From assembly GCA_009741485.1 (NCBI GenBank), contig CM019220.1, positions 33,487,929 through 33,551,928 on the forward strand: DNA of 64,000 bases, read 5' to 3'. How positions within the stretch are numbered: position 1 is the first letter of the stretch; the number at the start of each line of letters is the position of its first letter. The DNA is from Malurus cyaneus samueli (lineage: Eukaryota > Chordata > Aves > Passeriformes > Maluridae). A program made the position numbers and the translations under genes. Positions 14,897-28,313 of the stretch are shown one piece after another. The notes beneath the pieces were generated by a model. That model was given only the letters and a program-made list of their open reading frames with translations. It was not told where the DNA came from and did not search any database.

Positions 14897-15008
14897 TTCA
14901 GCTGCACTGTTACCAAGATTTAAATGGAATCCAGACTGAAATTCTAGTCCAATTCAGCTGCACTGTTGCAAAGATTTAAATGGAATCCAGACTGAAATTT
15001 TAGTCCAG
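14897..15008. repeat. Tandem duplication, two 56-bp copies
   Basis: The segment starting ttcagctgcactgtt is present twice head to tail (14897-14952 and 14953-15008), matching at about 52 of 56 positions. The differences are single-base substitutions with no indels, so this is one simple duplication of modest age. There is no third copy, and the flanks are unique. Confidence 0.93.
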
Positions 15009-15303
15009 TTCGGTGAGAAAATGCTAAACAGAATAACAGGTTTTTCATGATATCAGCTTGCTAAATTACAGGTTGCTGAGTATTATGGAGAAGAGCAAAC
15101 ATTTTCATCTTTTCCATCCTGTTAATTATGCAGAATCAGTGCCTCTTTAAGAATTTATATGTAAGGATATTTGAAGTTTTGCATTTCACAGGCATTTGTG
15201 AATGCATGTGTTTATTTGTATGTATTTTGTAATCTGAAATTAACAAAGTGAGTGGATGATGTTAGTTGCAACCCTTTTCTTTAATGCCATGCAGTGGATT
15301 GCT

Positions 15304-15323
15304 AGTTAATTTTAAAATTAACT
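15304..15323. repeat. Perfect 20-bp AT-rich palindrome
   Basis: The sequence agttaattttaaaattaact equals its own reverse complement. It carries TTAATT/AATTAA motifs that many homeodomain proteins bind, but AT-rich palindromes also arise by chance and by slippage. Confidence 0.75.
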
Positions 15324-16974
15324 GATATCTAATACATTGAATCATTATTTAGGTATGAAAATGTTTTTTTTTACATATTAGTGGATAGCAGTGTTATGAC
15401 CAGTAGATATATAATTTGTGATTAATGTGGGAATGAGTTGTCACAGCAATGGTAATCCAGCCAGTGCTTTGCCACTCCTGGGCAGATGGATTTACCTGCT
15501 GTCTTTCCAGCATCTCTTCTCTTGTACCCTTAACCTTCCTTACCTGGACTTTTTGTTTGCAGTTTGTATTTCCCACACCCTGTGTATTTGATTAATTCAA
15601 ACTAATTCAAAGTTTGGCTGTGCAAAATTATCCAAACACAGAGCTTTACTGAGGAACATGTTATGAAATGCCTTTCATAGGAAGCAGTGTCTTGTTGCCA
15701 AGTGTCATCTGGAGAGACCTTCACCCCCTTCTTCCTCTCAAACAGTGGGGAGGCATTAGATTTTATCTGTAGCATTTATTGCAACTTCACTTTGTGCTCA
15801 GTTCAGCTCATCCACTTATTTTATTGGGTACAATCTCTTGCTGTTCCTAATCCCTTGTTAAGTCATACACAATCAAGCAGTAAACTTCTAACCTTCTCCC
15901 TTACCTTTGGGAAAAGCTTGTTCCATTCTGACAAGGCTGGCATGGGTGGAGAGAGCTATTGCCAGTTCTAATCTAGGATTTACTTGGTGTATTCATTAGA
16001 CACAAAATGTCTTTAACGTTTGAAGAGTAAGTGTCTTTGCTAAATACTGTGTATTTATAGTGTGTATGTAATTTTTGTGTTTAAAACAACAGACTAGGGC
16101 TGAGGACTGCTTTCAGCACAAGATGGTAAAGGGAGTAAACTTCCTGCGTGTTTGTTTTGAGCTTGGACAGTGCTGGCATTGAGCCTGAGGAGATGGGATT
16201 CTTTGTTGGTTCTGCTGGTAATTTACAGAAGTTGCCCTTCAGTTCAGTAGGAACCGAATGTGTGGTTTCTCACAGGGTATCTCTCCTGTGCACAAGTGAT
16301 CTTTTTGAAAGGAAGTGTTTTGGGCCTTGTTAGCAAGGATTTGGGTTATACCCTGTAATATGATAATCCATCAGACTCCAATAACAGTTTTAATAAAGTT
16401 TGCAAATTATTATAAAGAAAACTGGCATTTCTTTCCAAATAAATAAAGCCCTAAACCAAACAAGTAAGTCCTTCTTCATAGCTGGGTAAGAGACAGCACT
16501 TTCTGTGCACAATTCATTATTGCCTGGCTAATTTTTCTTTTTTTTTGTAACTTGAAACTTAATGTGGATCAGCTTGGAAGCAGAGAAACTGCTCTCTATT
16601 ATATAGTTAGGTTGTATTGTATTCTTTTTTTTTTTAAACCAAGCTTGTAGTCAGTCAGAAAAGGACATTCTTGAGTAAATTACAGCAAGTAGTGTCACTA
16701 AGGTATTATTGAGGTGATTCTTTAGTTGATACATGTTTAAAGAATGAATCTCTTTCTGCTTTGTAGAGTTTGGTTCGTGTTGTAGTGTTTTGCCTATCAG
16801 TGATGCTTAGGAAATGTAATCAGAACTTCACTACTAGTGATTTATTTTTTTCCTCAGTAATTGACTATATAACTGTATTTCTGACAATTGAAATTAGAAG
16901 AGTTAAGGGTTTCTTTTGCATCAAATGTTAGCTGACTTGAGCAGCACTATATGTAAACTTGGTTAATTGTTATA

Positions 16975-17375
16975 AGGCATTAGCGCCTGCTTTTCTTGGA
17001 GGAGAGTTGAAGTGACATGGGGATAAGCTCAGCTGAAGGCCGGGTTTGCGATATTCTAGAATGTCCGTTTGTCTCTTTATTTTGGAAGTAAAAGCCCTGC
17101 TGTCAGGCGCGGCTTTGCCCGCAGTCCTTGTCTGTTTGATGAAGGCTGTTTGTGGCGCTGAGAGGCGGCTGCAGTGCCAGGGAGTTGCCAGGAGCTCATT
17201 AAGCGCAGCTTGGAGCGGAGCCAGGCATTCAGTGCAGGGGAGAGAGGCACTTCACAAAGGGAGGGGGAGAAAGAAAAGACTGCTTCCCCCATCAACTGCT
17301 GTGTTTTATTGTGCCGAAGGGGTTAGCTGGGTTCTTGGAAATAAACTCCAGGCCGTAACTTCTACTGGCTCTTGT
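16975..17375. promoter_or_regulatory. CpG- and GC-enriched patch in intron 1 (candidate regulatory element)
   Basis: Against AT-rich, CpG-poor surroundings, this roughly 400-bp stretch has many CpG dinucleotides within a short span (for example in ggcgcggctttgcccgc and gagaggcggctgcag, and further ones at attaagcgc and gagcggagcc). It also holds a purine-rich run (gggagggggagaaagaaaag). An open frame of 112 codons crosses it on the + strand, but without known motifs. An intronic enhancer, an alternative promoter or first exon, or an old GC-rich repeat would all look like this. The sequence alone does not decide. Confidence 0.4.
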
Positions 17376-20300
17376 AAAAGTTGAATGTGGTCCCTCCTGC
17401 CCCTCGTCTTTTCCTTGGCGCTAGTGAGACACAATAGCTGTAACAGGACATTCAGAGGTTTTCCCTGCTCTTGTGCTATATTTTAAATCAAATGAGAAAT
17501 AAGGTGTTAAAGACATAAACATTGCCACCTTAGAAAAATACTATCATGTTTTCACATGATATCCTATCTTTCATATCCTATTCTTTCCAATTTGTAAACT
17601 TTTTTTTGAAAGAAGTATTTAAATCCATTTTCTTAAACTAAATTATTGAAATAATAATTCCTATAAGGCATAGAGCTATTTTTTTTGTCTAATATTAAAA
17701 GTATATTCTCTGTGTCAGTATGGGGAAAACATCAGGTAATTTGTAACTTTTCTGAAATACTCAGTTGCTGAGGAAACTATTTTAAGAGGTAAAAAAAGAA
17801 CACTATCTGAGAAGTTCTGCCTGATAGAAGGATTTCAGCTCTGAGCCACGTTTTTCCTTCTGTATTGAACCTACGATTTTGATCTGGATAAGATTTAAAG
17901 CTTTCTAAAAAACACAGTTGCTCTGAGCAGCACCAATATAAAAAGCTTTTCATTTTAGTGTTCTCCTGCTGAATGTTTTGAACAACTAGAATGAAAAACT
18001 GTGCCCTGAGATGTCTGTGCAAAGACAACCCAGAATAATTTAATGTAGCTGAGCCATTGTAACGTGGATTGCATTTAACAGTGGGTTGGATGTGTGTTAC
18101 GTGGTTGTGTCTGGATCTCAATTCTGTCTTTCTCTTTTACCCAGAAGTGCCCAAAAAGATTGCAGGGGGAGCAGGGGTAAGCATGAAAATGAGTTACAGC
18201 CTGCTGCCAGCCAGGCCTGTCAGCTGTGAGAGGGACTATTTGCTCCTGTTAGCTGACTTGTTTTGCAAATTTGAAAAAAACAACTCTTTCCAGAATTTTC
18301 TTTAGAAATTACAGTCCCCTCATCAGTTTAATAGTTTATTTAGGAAGATTATGGCATTCTTAGCACAGCTGGGGAAACCTCCTCTACCTAAAGAAATAAA
18401 TTGTGGCATTTGTTGATGGTTGTACTGGCAAAGCTTACACAGTGCTGTTTTCTGTTTTGAGAACGGAACCTGATAATGAGTCAGAATATTCATAAAACTA
18501 ACACATGGCCCCTCAGACTGCCCAGGACTTGTGATTTCAGCAAAACCCCTTCGTGGAGATGTGGTAGACAGACTGTTATGCACTTTACTGTTTGAGACCT
18601 GTCTGTATCTTTTTGTAGACTAAGGAGTATGTCTTGAAGGTATTTGTTACTGTTTTTCAGACATTTAAGCTTGAGGAAGTGCTATTGAATGAGATAAATT
18701 GTAGTAAAGGAGACTGTATGCTGGTGAAACGCTGCTGTTTGTACAGCTGCAGGTCAGTTAATAGAGACATAAAGAAGCAGGCCAGGATGGCGATCTGAAT
18801 AGTCCTATATTGTCTGAAAACTTTGCAGGGTTGGTTGTGAAGGAGGGAAGCAACCCATCCCCTATGGTGGCTTTAATCATTTTCTGGGAGCAGGGCAGTG
18901 CGAGGGGCTGTATTGCTGAGTAGTTACACTTAGCTTTACGCCAATGTTTTTTTTTACAATTCAGATAAGTTATCTGAAAGAAAATTGTGCTTTTTTTTTG
19001 GGGGGGGGCACTTTTTCACAGGGATTTAGAATTACTGTAAGGATTGCACAAACTGATGTTGAGTCAGTGTAGTGGTGCTGTTTTTGCTGGTAAATCTTAT
19101 GTGAATGGAGAGGAGTGAGCACTGAGCTGATACACAGCTACATTGACATGTAGTTGGTACTTGAGCCTAGAGTGAGTTGATTTGCAATTTCTCATGGAAT
19201 ATTGGTTTAATTTTTAAGGGATGTAGCCTTAGCCAGAGGAGGACATACCAATGGCTATTACTTTCTGTAGATTTCTTCTTCAAGAAATGGTAGTTCTGCT
19301 AGTATTTAAAACAACATTGTCAAAAGCTAAAAGTATTGGAAATATTGCTGACCAAGCTGAAACACTCAGATTTCCCCGTCTAGTTGGAAAAGATAAATTG
19401 ATCGAAGATTTCCTATGTTAATAGTACATAGTAATTGCTAATAGTGTGTAGGAAAAGTGTGATTGACCAATGCAGCTTATTTGTTTAGTAATGCTAGAAT
19501 GGGTGAAGGACAAATTTCCTCATAGAAGCATTTGTTGTTGACTTTTTTCCCCCTAAGCTTGACAATGTCATTATTTTGAGACAGAATGTGAAAGATTTAT
19601 CTGTTTGATATCTTAGATGGTTGCAGCTTTCCTTTACACAATCTAAATAATGCTGCACATTCTTAGAGCCCTATTTTGTGACATGGAAACTCTACAGCCA
19701 TAAATCCTGCATGCCATCTCTGTGCTTAAAAGTAGCTGAGATAGTTAGAAGGAAGCAATTTTATTGAAATTTTACTTTTTCACCCATAAAATATGTACAA
19801 GTGAGAGGTGATTTCCTTTAACTTGTTAAGCTCCCCCCCCCAAAAAAAAAAGTTTTTAAGATTATGAATAATTGTGAGTAGAATTATCTTCAGTTAAAGT
19901 TAAGCAGACAAGTAGATGTGGAGGTTTTTTGTGCCTTGATAGCATGCCAGAAAGTGTAATCAAATTTGCATGTCTGGGTTTGCATTTAGTACCCAAAGCT
20001 CTATGTATGTAATTTAGAAAATATTTTTTTTGGTTAGATACTTGATTTAAGAATTTAGGCAACCATTTAAAATATGTTTTCAGTTGTTATTGCTGTTGAT
20101 AGTTTCTCATCATTGTTTGTAGGTTGGATATTGGTACTACTTGAACTTTTTCTCAGACCTGAACTCCATATGTAGGATATCCATTAGAAATTGTAGACAC
20201 TTCCTCATTTATGACTTTAAAAATGAAAAGCTACTATTGAAGAAAAAGAATTTAAGTTACTACTTAGACATTTGTCAATTGACAGCGATAATGTAAACCT

Positions 20301-23300
20301 TTCCATTGTACTTTCACTTCTAGTGACTGTCAGACTCCTCACTGCAATAGTAGATTTTACAGGGACTCCAGGTAATTGCTTGCACAGCCTATTTTGAGTG
20401 TTATGCCCAGGGCTCTAGAAGGGAAGTACAGATGTGTGTTCTATCTAGTAATTTTCAAATATAGCCTGCACAAAATTAATTTCGTGACCTGTATATTTTC
20501 TTCCATTATTTATTATCCTTTCAGTAGGAGAAATCATACTGTCCCCATTTTTCTGTTCTTGAATTTTTAGAGGTGTGCCAAGGAAGCACAAGTATTAGGT
20601 GTTCACTGGGAAATATTTTTTCTTCCACTCGTAAGAACCAAGCCATCTGTCAACCATGGCAGAAACTTGTGATAAGAACTACAGGCAATATTCTTTGATG
20701 TATTAACTCTCGTTTTCATTTATGTGAACTGGAGGACAAAGGGCTGAATCTCCAGGGCATAAGGATGTTACTAGGACATGACCGTATTGCCATTTGAAAA
20801 TTGTAGCTTGCAAGAGCCCTGTAAATGCTGGCATCTGTGCCTGCCCTTAGCAATGGTGAGTTACTCATCTTTCCTGGCACCATGGTCCTGCCCAGGGCCT
20901 TCATTTGGCCTAGAAGGTGCAGCAAATATCACAACTGAGGGGTGACTTCTGCAGACTTAAAAAGGGATTAGGCAAGTGCCAGGGGAATGTCTTGATAATT
21001 ATTTTGCAGAATAGGATCCAAACCAGAGAATCTATCAGGATTTTCATTGTTTTTAATTCCATTTGGTTTTGGCAATGGGGATACAGTGGAGAACTGATGC
21101 ATTCTGATAGTATTTTAATTTTTACTTGAATATTATAGTGACAATTACCGTTTTTTTCTGACACCTGAAATGATCTTCTATTTTTTTCTTGCTTCCATAA
21201 CACTGAATTTCATGTGTAACAGAGGAACCAATGAACAAAATACACAATTATCTGTTATTCATCCCTGGATGGCTACATAAAAAATATAGGCCAAAGGTGC
21301 CTTTACTCCAGTCTTTTGTCTTTTCCTAGAGGTAAAACAACCGAACAACCGTGGATTTACTTATAATCTCCGTAGTACTTTTTTTGGTTTTTTTTTTTTT
21401 TTTAAGAAAAGCGTTAATATTATTGCTGTTAGTATTTTCTAAGATTTTGATTCAAGGATCCACAGCCTTTTCTGCAAATTGCATCCAGGTAGTTAGGCAG
21501 AATTGATTGGCAGCAGATGTAGTGAAAATGTTACAAAATACTCTGGATGCCGTGTGGTGAGTCAGAGGGCTGGGCTACCAGAGAAATCTCCTGTAAGTGT
21601 GGAATTCTGGCTCTGCGGAGGTATGTGGCAGAACTGCTTCTGACTTTTATGAGGTCAACCCTTGGGTTGTAAAGGGACTCAAATAAATACCGTGCATAAC
21701 TCTTTTCTTGTTCTAGTGACATTTCATGCAGGCATTTGGGTGCAGATATTGATTGTTTTGTTTCTTTTCAGAACTGGGAAAATGGTTGAATTTATCTGAG
21801 TCTGTAGTCTTTATAAGAGCAACTTCTGCAGCAGATGTCCCTGCTAGTCTTTGGAGACTTTGTAGGAAAGAGAGGCTCCTTAGAAAATCAAGATAGACAT
21901 GGTATTTTGTTCCATCTGGAATCTGAGTGTGTTGCATCAAGGAAGTTTCAAGAGCTGCAGTTGCTATAGTGATGCTTGCAGTGATGTTTTCAGTACTTAC
22001 ATTCTTTGAACACATATAAAAAGTAAAGCTTAAGAAAATAGAAATTGTCAGCCTCAGATGCATTTAGCTTTAAATTATGTGTGGAGTGGAATTTTTTAAA
22101 TCAACTTATGCATGTCAAGAAAACTGTATAAAATTAAAAGAATGTCTGCTCTGTTCGTCCTACTGCCAAGTGCAAGTTTTGGATTTTAATAGACAAAATT
22201 CTTGTTTCGTTTAAGGTGCTGCTTATGCCAGTGTAGGATTAATGTTAGTGTGTGCTTCAGCAGAAGGTGATGGGGGTGTGTGTGCATAGATCCCATAGGA
22301 TTCAATTGTTTGTAATGCTTTAAAAATGAACACTGCTGTGAGGAGCGTATGGCTGAGCTTGGATTAAAACACAGCAAGACATTGCATGTGGCTCTTCTTC
22401 CATTTCCTCTCCTGTTCCAGTGCAACTGGTCTTGGCTGGGAAGCCATTTCTCTGCTGAGAAGGAGCAGAGAGATCTCTGCAGTGTTTGTCTGCTTCTGTC
22501 CTGACACTGGATTTGTCTCTAAGGCTGCCATTTGGTACTTGACCGGAAATTTACAATTTAAGTGAAGTGTAAATGGTTACATGTGTATGCTAAAAAGTTA
22601 TGGAAGTGAGAAATGTGGATTAGTTCTGATGACTGGAAAAGCTCTGGCCAAATTGGGAGCACTGTGTTTGCCAGAGGTCCTCTGAGAGTTGCTGTGCTGG
22701 GATTAAATAGGAGGTACTTTTAAGTAATCTTCAGTTCAGCTGTAAAATCTCTTGTGCATAATAAGCACCTTTTCTTTCTACTGCAGTGGTTGTGGTGCCA
22801 CTTGCCTCTACCCAGCATGCTTTCATTGAATCCTGCAGAAATGAGTATCCACGAGGTCTTTACTTCTCTGTCAAATTTGATTGGAAATAGCAAGTGAGCA
22901 GCATTTTATGATGGCAGGAGAGGAGGACAGAGTCTGAATAAAATAACTTCTTCTGTCTTAGCATCTGGTGTCTTCATTATAGAGCAGACATAGGGCTAAG
23001 AAAGGGACTGCTTTTTGTGTGGGAAGAAAGAAACCCAGTGGGAGAAATCTCCCCTGCTATCATTGTTATTGCAGCATGGTGCCCACCCACTGATTGAATG
23101 TATATCAGTGTGAGCTCCTGTGGGTCAGTAGGTGTGTTTGGCTGGCAGGCTCACCTGGGGTCACCAAGAGAATTTTCCACAGTGGCTGCTTGTGCCAGTC
23201 ACTTTACAGGAGTCCACAGAGGTCTCTAGAATGTTCTTACCTTCCCACCCTCAGATTCTGGAGTTACATGTTATCCCATAAAATGAGAGAACAAATTGGT

Positions 23301-26300
23301 TCTCCTGAATAGAAACTTCAGTAAAGCACTTCGACATGAGAGTAACCAGAGTGGATTCTACCTATCTTATTTTAATGTTTTTGATATGTCCTTGGATGAA
23401 AGCATAGGTTGGATCCTGTCTCACTTTATTAATGGTGAGAATAAAGACACAGTGAAATGGCTCAGGGCAAAAAATACCAAAGTGTGGAGGCCAGGTCCCA
23501 GGCTGATGAATGCCAAAGTCACGATGGAGCCATGTATTGTCAGCTTAATGCATGTGTTAGTGTAGGGGTTTTGCTGATCTTTTTTAATGGTTTAAAAAAG
23601 AGGCACTGATATCATTGTGGACTTACATTGTGGTAGAAATTTATTTCTGCACAGGCTTTGATAAAATTAGGTGAGAGTGACTGTGACTTGGCAGCTGCTC
23701 ACAGGAACTGTGCTGTATGTATAGAGTGACCTAGAAAAGGTGTAGTTGTGCTTAAGAGAGAAACTGGCATCTACTATCAAATGAATCAGGGAAGGAGCAG
23801 GCAAGGAAATGAAAAGCAGATTGATAAAAGATCAGTGGGGGACTGAATGTGGTGGGACTTTAAAAGGTAAGGTGGAAGTACAACGTGGTTAAGCATCGGG
23901 GAGAAAGAGCAAGAGAGAACCTTCCTGCTTGAGGGGAGCAGCAGGGAGGTGCAAGGGTACAAAATAAAGATCTCTGCAGTAGTGTAAAACTACCTGGAAC
24001 TTAAAATGTCTGGGACAGATTCTGCACTCACTAATTCACTAGCTTTGGAAGTCCGAGTACTACTATTGTAATGATGATATTTTACAAGTAAACTACTCGG
24101 TGTGTTCAGAGATTGCTGAATTTCATGATACTTACCTTGTCTGTGTTTTCAGTTACAAGTTAGTATTTTTTGCAAAGCTTGAGAATTGTCATGTCCTGTT
24201 AACTTTTTTCTATAATGCTGAAAATATTGTGAAACTTGATTTTGGTGTAGAGAAAAAAAAACAATTATTTTTGTTTAGAACTTTATTTACATTTGCCCTT
24301 TACTTCCTCATTTGGCCTTGTATTGAACCAAGAGAGCTTCCACTGAAAGGAATGGTGTCTGTCTGCTTGTTAGGTAGAGAAAGCTCAGACATTACTGAAT
24401 TAAATTCCTCTTTTTTGATCCATGGAATGCTCCTTTTCCTCCGTAGCTGGTGGTTGCTGGTGGTCACTAGTTTATTGTCAGATGGTAACAGTTGCACATT
24501 TCTTTCGCTGGACTGTCTTCATTTTCCTTTGCTATTATTCTACAAAGGTAGAGTCTGGATTTTTGTTTTCATTAATCCGGTCTGGATTTTTGTTTTCGTG
24601 TTTGGTGTTCTGTTCTCTTCACAGAGAAAAGATTTCTTTCTCTGCTAACATTTTATTCTTTTACTTTCAATTTAGTATTGATACCTCTGTCATACATCCT
24701 TATGGTCCAGTGTTCTCAGAGAGCACTTGATGACATACTAATTAAGGGGGGGCAGGGGGAAATCATTAATGAAGCTGAGCATGAGCTCCTTTTATGTTTC
24801 CTGATTGAGATCCAGCTGATTCTGTTGTCAGGTTATTCTTCACTTTAATTTCTGTTAGCATTTTCTGGTCCCTGAATAACACAGTGACTGGGTAACATTA
24901 AACCCCACATCAATCAAAGTATTTCCTGTGTTCTCATCCTCATTGTCCTCAATGACGTGCAACTGTGGTTTAGAAAAAAACCAAGGTGTAATGGAAAATA
25001 CAGCTTTTAAAAATAAAGAGGACAAAGGCAGTGTGGATGCACTTGTGTTTAGACCTTCTTAGGCGTCTTTACTTGGATGAATGGATAGGGAGGCAGATTT
25101 CAAGAGATTTTATGCAAGAGTGAAAAAAGCTTGCAAACCTGAGAGGTTTACCTTGCAGTATTATGGGATAGAGACAGCAAGCAAGATTTGGAGAGTAACC
25201 ATGTTGTAAACAAAGAAGCTGAGGATAAAACTATGGTAAGCTGATTTTCTTTAACTACTCTGCCTCGTTCAGAGCATTTTAAAACTGTGAATGGCTGTTG
25301 TTTCATCTCATTTCCGACACAGGATGTTCAAAGACCTTTAAATCCCCAGAAGGTGAGGGAGAAAAGATGAACTAGAGAAGCAGCAAGTAGGAAGGAATAA
25401 TCTATTTAATCTAAAAGCTTTCTGCAAAGCTGTGCTTTGAATAACTAGTGCATATTTATACTTCAATAGTTCTCTCTAGGCAGTCTGTCCTCTCTTGACT
25501 GGCTGTGAAATTCTGACTTTGGCTTCCTCTTGTGAGATACAGAAGCCATATCAATAGCTAGATACTGTGATCAAGATGATTCTTTTTTTTATCCCTGTAC
25601 AGGAATCTCAGAATTGAACATAATTTCAAATTACGTACACTTAGGCCAGCGTTAGTCAAAGTAAACCATATGCAGCAAAAAGAATGCCATGTCCATAGTT
25701 TTGATAGATACAGCTCTGCTCTGCTAACATTTTTTTTTTACCAGCTACCTGAGGGATGAAATTAATTGGTTACTAGTCTTGGGTTTGCATCCGTGTAATC
25801 TGAAAGGAGTGGTTTTACCAGACAAATAAATCACTACTGTAATTTCTGTCCATATTTGAATTTTATTCATAGTTAATCAATTTTGAATTTCCTTTATAGT
25901 TGTATCAAGTTAAAGTGAAGAAAATGGTGCTGCAGTTTTAGCAGAAAACTAAAGACACTTCTCTCTTTTTTTTTAGGCAGTGCTGCTGTAAACACATAGC
26001 TGAGTTCTGCTGCTTTCCTGTTTGGTAGTAGCTCAGTCTCCAATAAGAACAATAATTCTTTCTCATAGCCTTAGGGAGGGAAAAGTATTTGGACATAACA
26101 AACTATTACAGGACTATTTAATAACAAGGACAGTTTTTTCATTGAGGGCTGTTGGAAGTTTCTATTTCACAATTCTTTTCTACACATGAACTGAAAAGAT
26201 ACTTGAAAACATTTTGAAGGCAGACCTGTAACTTCCAAATTGTTCAGTTTTTTCTCTTTCCATGATTTTATTCAAGCATGTGTAAGATAATAAGGTCTCA

Positions 26301-27342
26301 TTATAAGATGAATTTTGTCATTGGTTTAGTTTTTAGTGAGACTGGGAGAGAAGACTGAAAAATCAAACCTTCACTGCATGGCATCCTTAGCTCTGAATGG
26401 CAGTGTTTAGTAAGTCTCCTTTTTCTTTTTGTCAGGTTTTACAGTAAATGTAGTTTATAACAAGATTTTCTAAAATCCCATGCAATTCATATTACATAAG
26501 TTCCCTTTTTATGTATAATAAATAAAATAATGAGTTATTATCACATTATCCTGCTATACTCTTCTCTCTGGCAACAATGGAGTATTCTTGAAAGCGTTTT
26601 CCAAGTAAGCTAGCTGTCTACAGTCTATGATAATCAGCTGTAATGGCACAGAGGCAGCTGGTTTGCTAATCCTTTGATTGCAGTATTAGTTTGTCTCAGA
26701 GATTCTGAAAACCTGTCTGATCCTGTAAATGTATTTAGTGAATATCGTAGAATAAATTATGTCTTACCTTAAGACTCTAAAACCCATATTCACTTGATGA
26801 GTTTTGTATTTTCTGGTTTTTTCCCTTTTCTGGTAGCTATGTTTATGTTTAAAGGGGGACAAAAAAAGACATGTCTGTCCTAAAACTGCTTAGCAAAACA
26901 TTGAACTTCAGTTCATTTAACACTGGAAGGATTTGCATTTTAATCACCAGAAATTGTCTTTATCTGGCTTATCACCCTGTCAAGTAATTCAGGCTCAGAT
27001 CAGGATCTCTTATTTACAGAGAGATTGAGAGTAAGTTTTCCTGTATACAAATATGTTATAAAGAATAGAAAGCCCACTTTGCAAGTACATATGGATAACT
27101 TAAAATATGCAGTATTCTGTATAACCATGCTTTTTTAATAAAGAAATATAACCTAAACAGTGCATGTGCAAACATGAATGTTTTTCAATGTTGCACTTTA
27201 ATTTTCATAAATTAGGGCAAGTTTGCTAGGAAATAAGTACATGAGTTAATAAACCTGATCTGAATGTATTGAAAGCTACATTTTAAATGTTTACATTGCT
27301 TTCTAATGCTTCTAGTTCAAATAAAGAGAAAAACTTATCAGT
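17376..27342 (+). other. BMPR2 intron 1, second part; no gene seen
   Basis: The sequence is AT-rich and unique-looking, with homopolymer runs (T/G at about 18991-19008, C then A at about 19833-19850, T at 21388-21403). A 27-bp-period duplication lies at 24553-24597. The longest frame (24100-24648, 182 codons, + strand) is T-rich, hydrophobic by composition and without domain or splice support, so I do not call it a gene. Confidence 0.7.
24553..24597. repeat. Short tandem duplication, period 27
   Basis: The 18-mer gtctggatttttgttttc occurs at 24553-24570 and again at 24580-24597, exactly 27 bases apart. It is a recent local duplication that keeps frame, which partly explains the long open frame crossing it. 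Confidence 0.85.
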
Positions 27343-27445
27343 TCATACAATTATAGGACTGTTATGGTTGGAAAAGACCTCAAAGATTAATGAGTCTAAC
27401 AATTAACCCAGCGCCTCCATGTTCACTACTAAACTATGTCCCCAG
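27343..27445 (-). mobile_element. CR1-type LINE, 3'-end fragment
   Basis: Read on the + strand, the pattern is the antisense of a CR1 tail: an AT-rich stretch of degenerate ATAGAAT-like units, then gttatggttggaaaagacct, aagattaatgagtctaac, and a block around ccatgttcactactaaacta followed by tgtcccca. I recognise this as the avian CR1 3' region, truncated after about 100 bp as most CR1 copies are. The copy is diverged and has no coding capacity. The subfamily is not determined. Confidence 0.8.
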
Positions 27446-28313
27446 TCAGAAGTGAAAATGTTCTCAGTACTGGCTAACAAAGTGTTTGAGCATAGTTTTG
27501 TTTCAAAGATACCATATTAACTAAGTGATATTTGTTCAATGTCCCTGTAATAAATTTACTTAACACTTTGTAGTGTTGAGAGACTAAAGTCTTTCAAAAA
27601 AAGTAAAAACATAAAGGAAACCACCTCTTTACTGGTAAATTCTGCCATTGTGAGGCTTCTATGCTGTTGCAGTTTTTTTGGTTGTCATAATGAGATTGTT
27701 CCTTCCTTACCACTCCCAAATGCCAAGATGAGGTTTGTGCTTATTTCTTGCCCTTTAAGTAGGTCTGAATCAGAAAAAGTGCAGACTCTCCTGAACTGAA
27801 ATGCTGATCCTGTCTGTGTCTGTGGCACAGAGCTGCAGTGTGTGTGGGGAAGCCCCCGCACTGTCTGGTTCTGTGCTCACCTCTGCAGGAGCTGCTTGGT
27901 GGGTTAGGCTATCTTGTGGTCTGAAGAATCTGATCTTTTCTGTCACCACCGTTGTGTCTTGTGAGATGTTTTAACCTGTGCTACCTGAGGTACAAAGATA
28001 AGGTGAGGAGTTCACCTGGTCTTCTGAGTGTAACTCTAACCATCATCCTCAGGTGTGCAATGCAAAGTGTTAAGCAAGTTGATTATGGTCTTTTCCTCAA
28101 GTGCCTGTTTTGGGAATGCCCTTTTGCATGTTTCCTGTCATTAGCATCAACAAAATCAATAAAAAACAATCTTCTTCTGTTTAAAGTATTTTTTTTTGTT
28201 TCCGTGGTGTGATGTACATTGCTTCAGTCCATGAAACCAGTCCTTGAAATGAAAGTGTTCAGTAACCTGGCCCTGTCTGCATGTATCAACCATGTCGTTT
28301 TTTAACTGTAAGT

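Larger units (their letters stand above)
1..16974 (+). other. BMPR2 intron 1, first part; no gene seen
   Basis: The stretch is AT-rich, with stop codons frequent in all frames and only short open frames (115 codons at most, T-rich and without domain signatures). Apart from the inverted repeats and the 56-bp tandem duplication listed separately, I see no transposon ends, RNA gene or exon with good splice sites. Assignment to intron 1 follows from BMPR2 exon 2 lying downstream on the same strand. A nested or antisense noncoding transcript cannot be excluded. Confidence 0.75.

Noticed and set aside
24100..24648. 182-codon open frame, the longest in the window
   Set aside because: It is T-rich, with composition-driven Phe/Leu/Val content, no domain, no plausible splice context, and a 27-bp internal duplication. 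It is explained by chance plus duplication.
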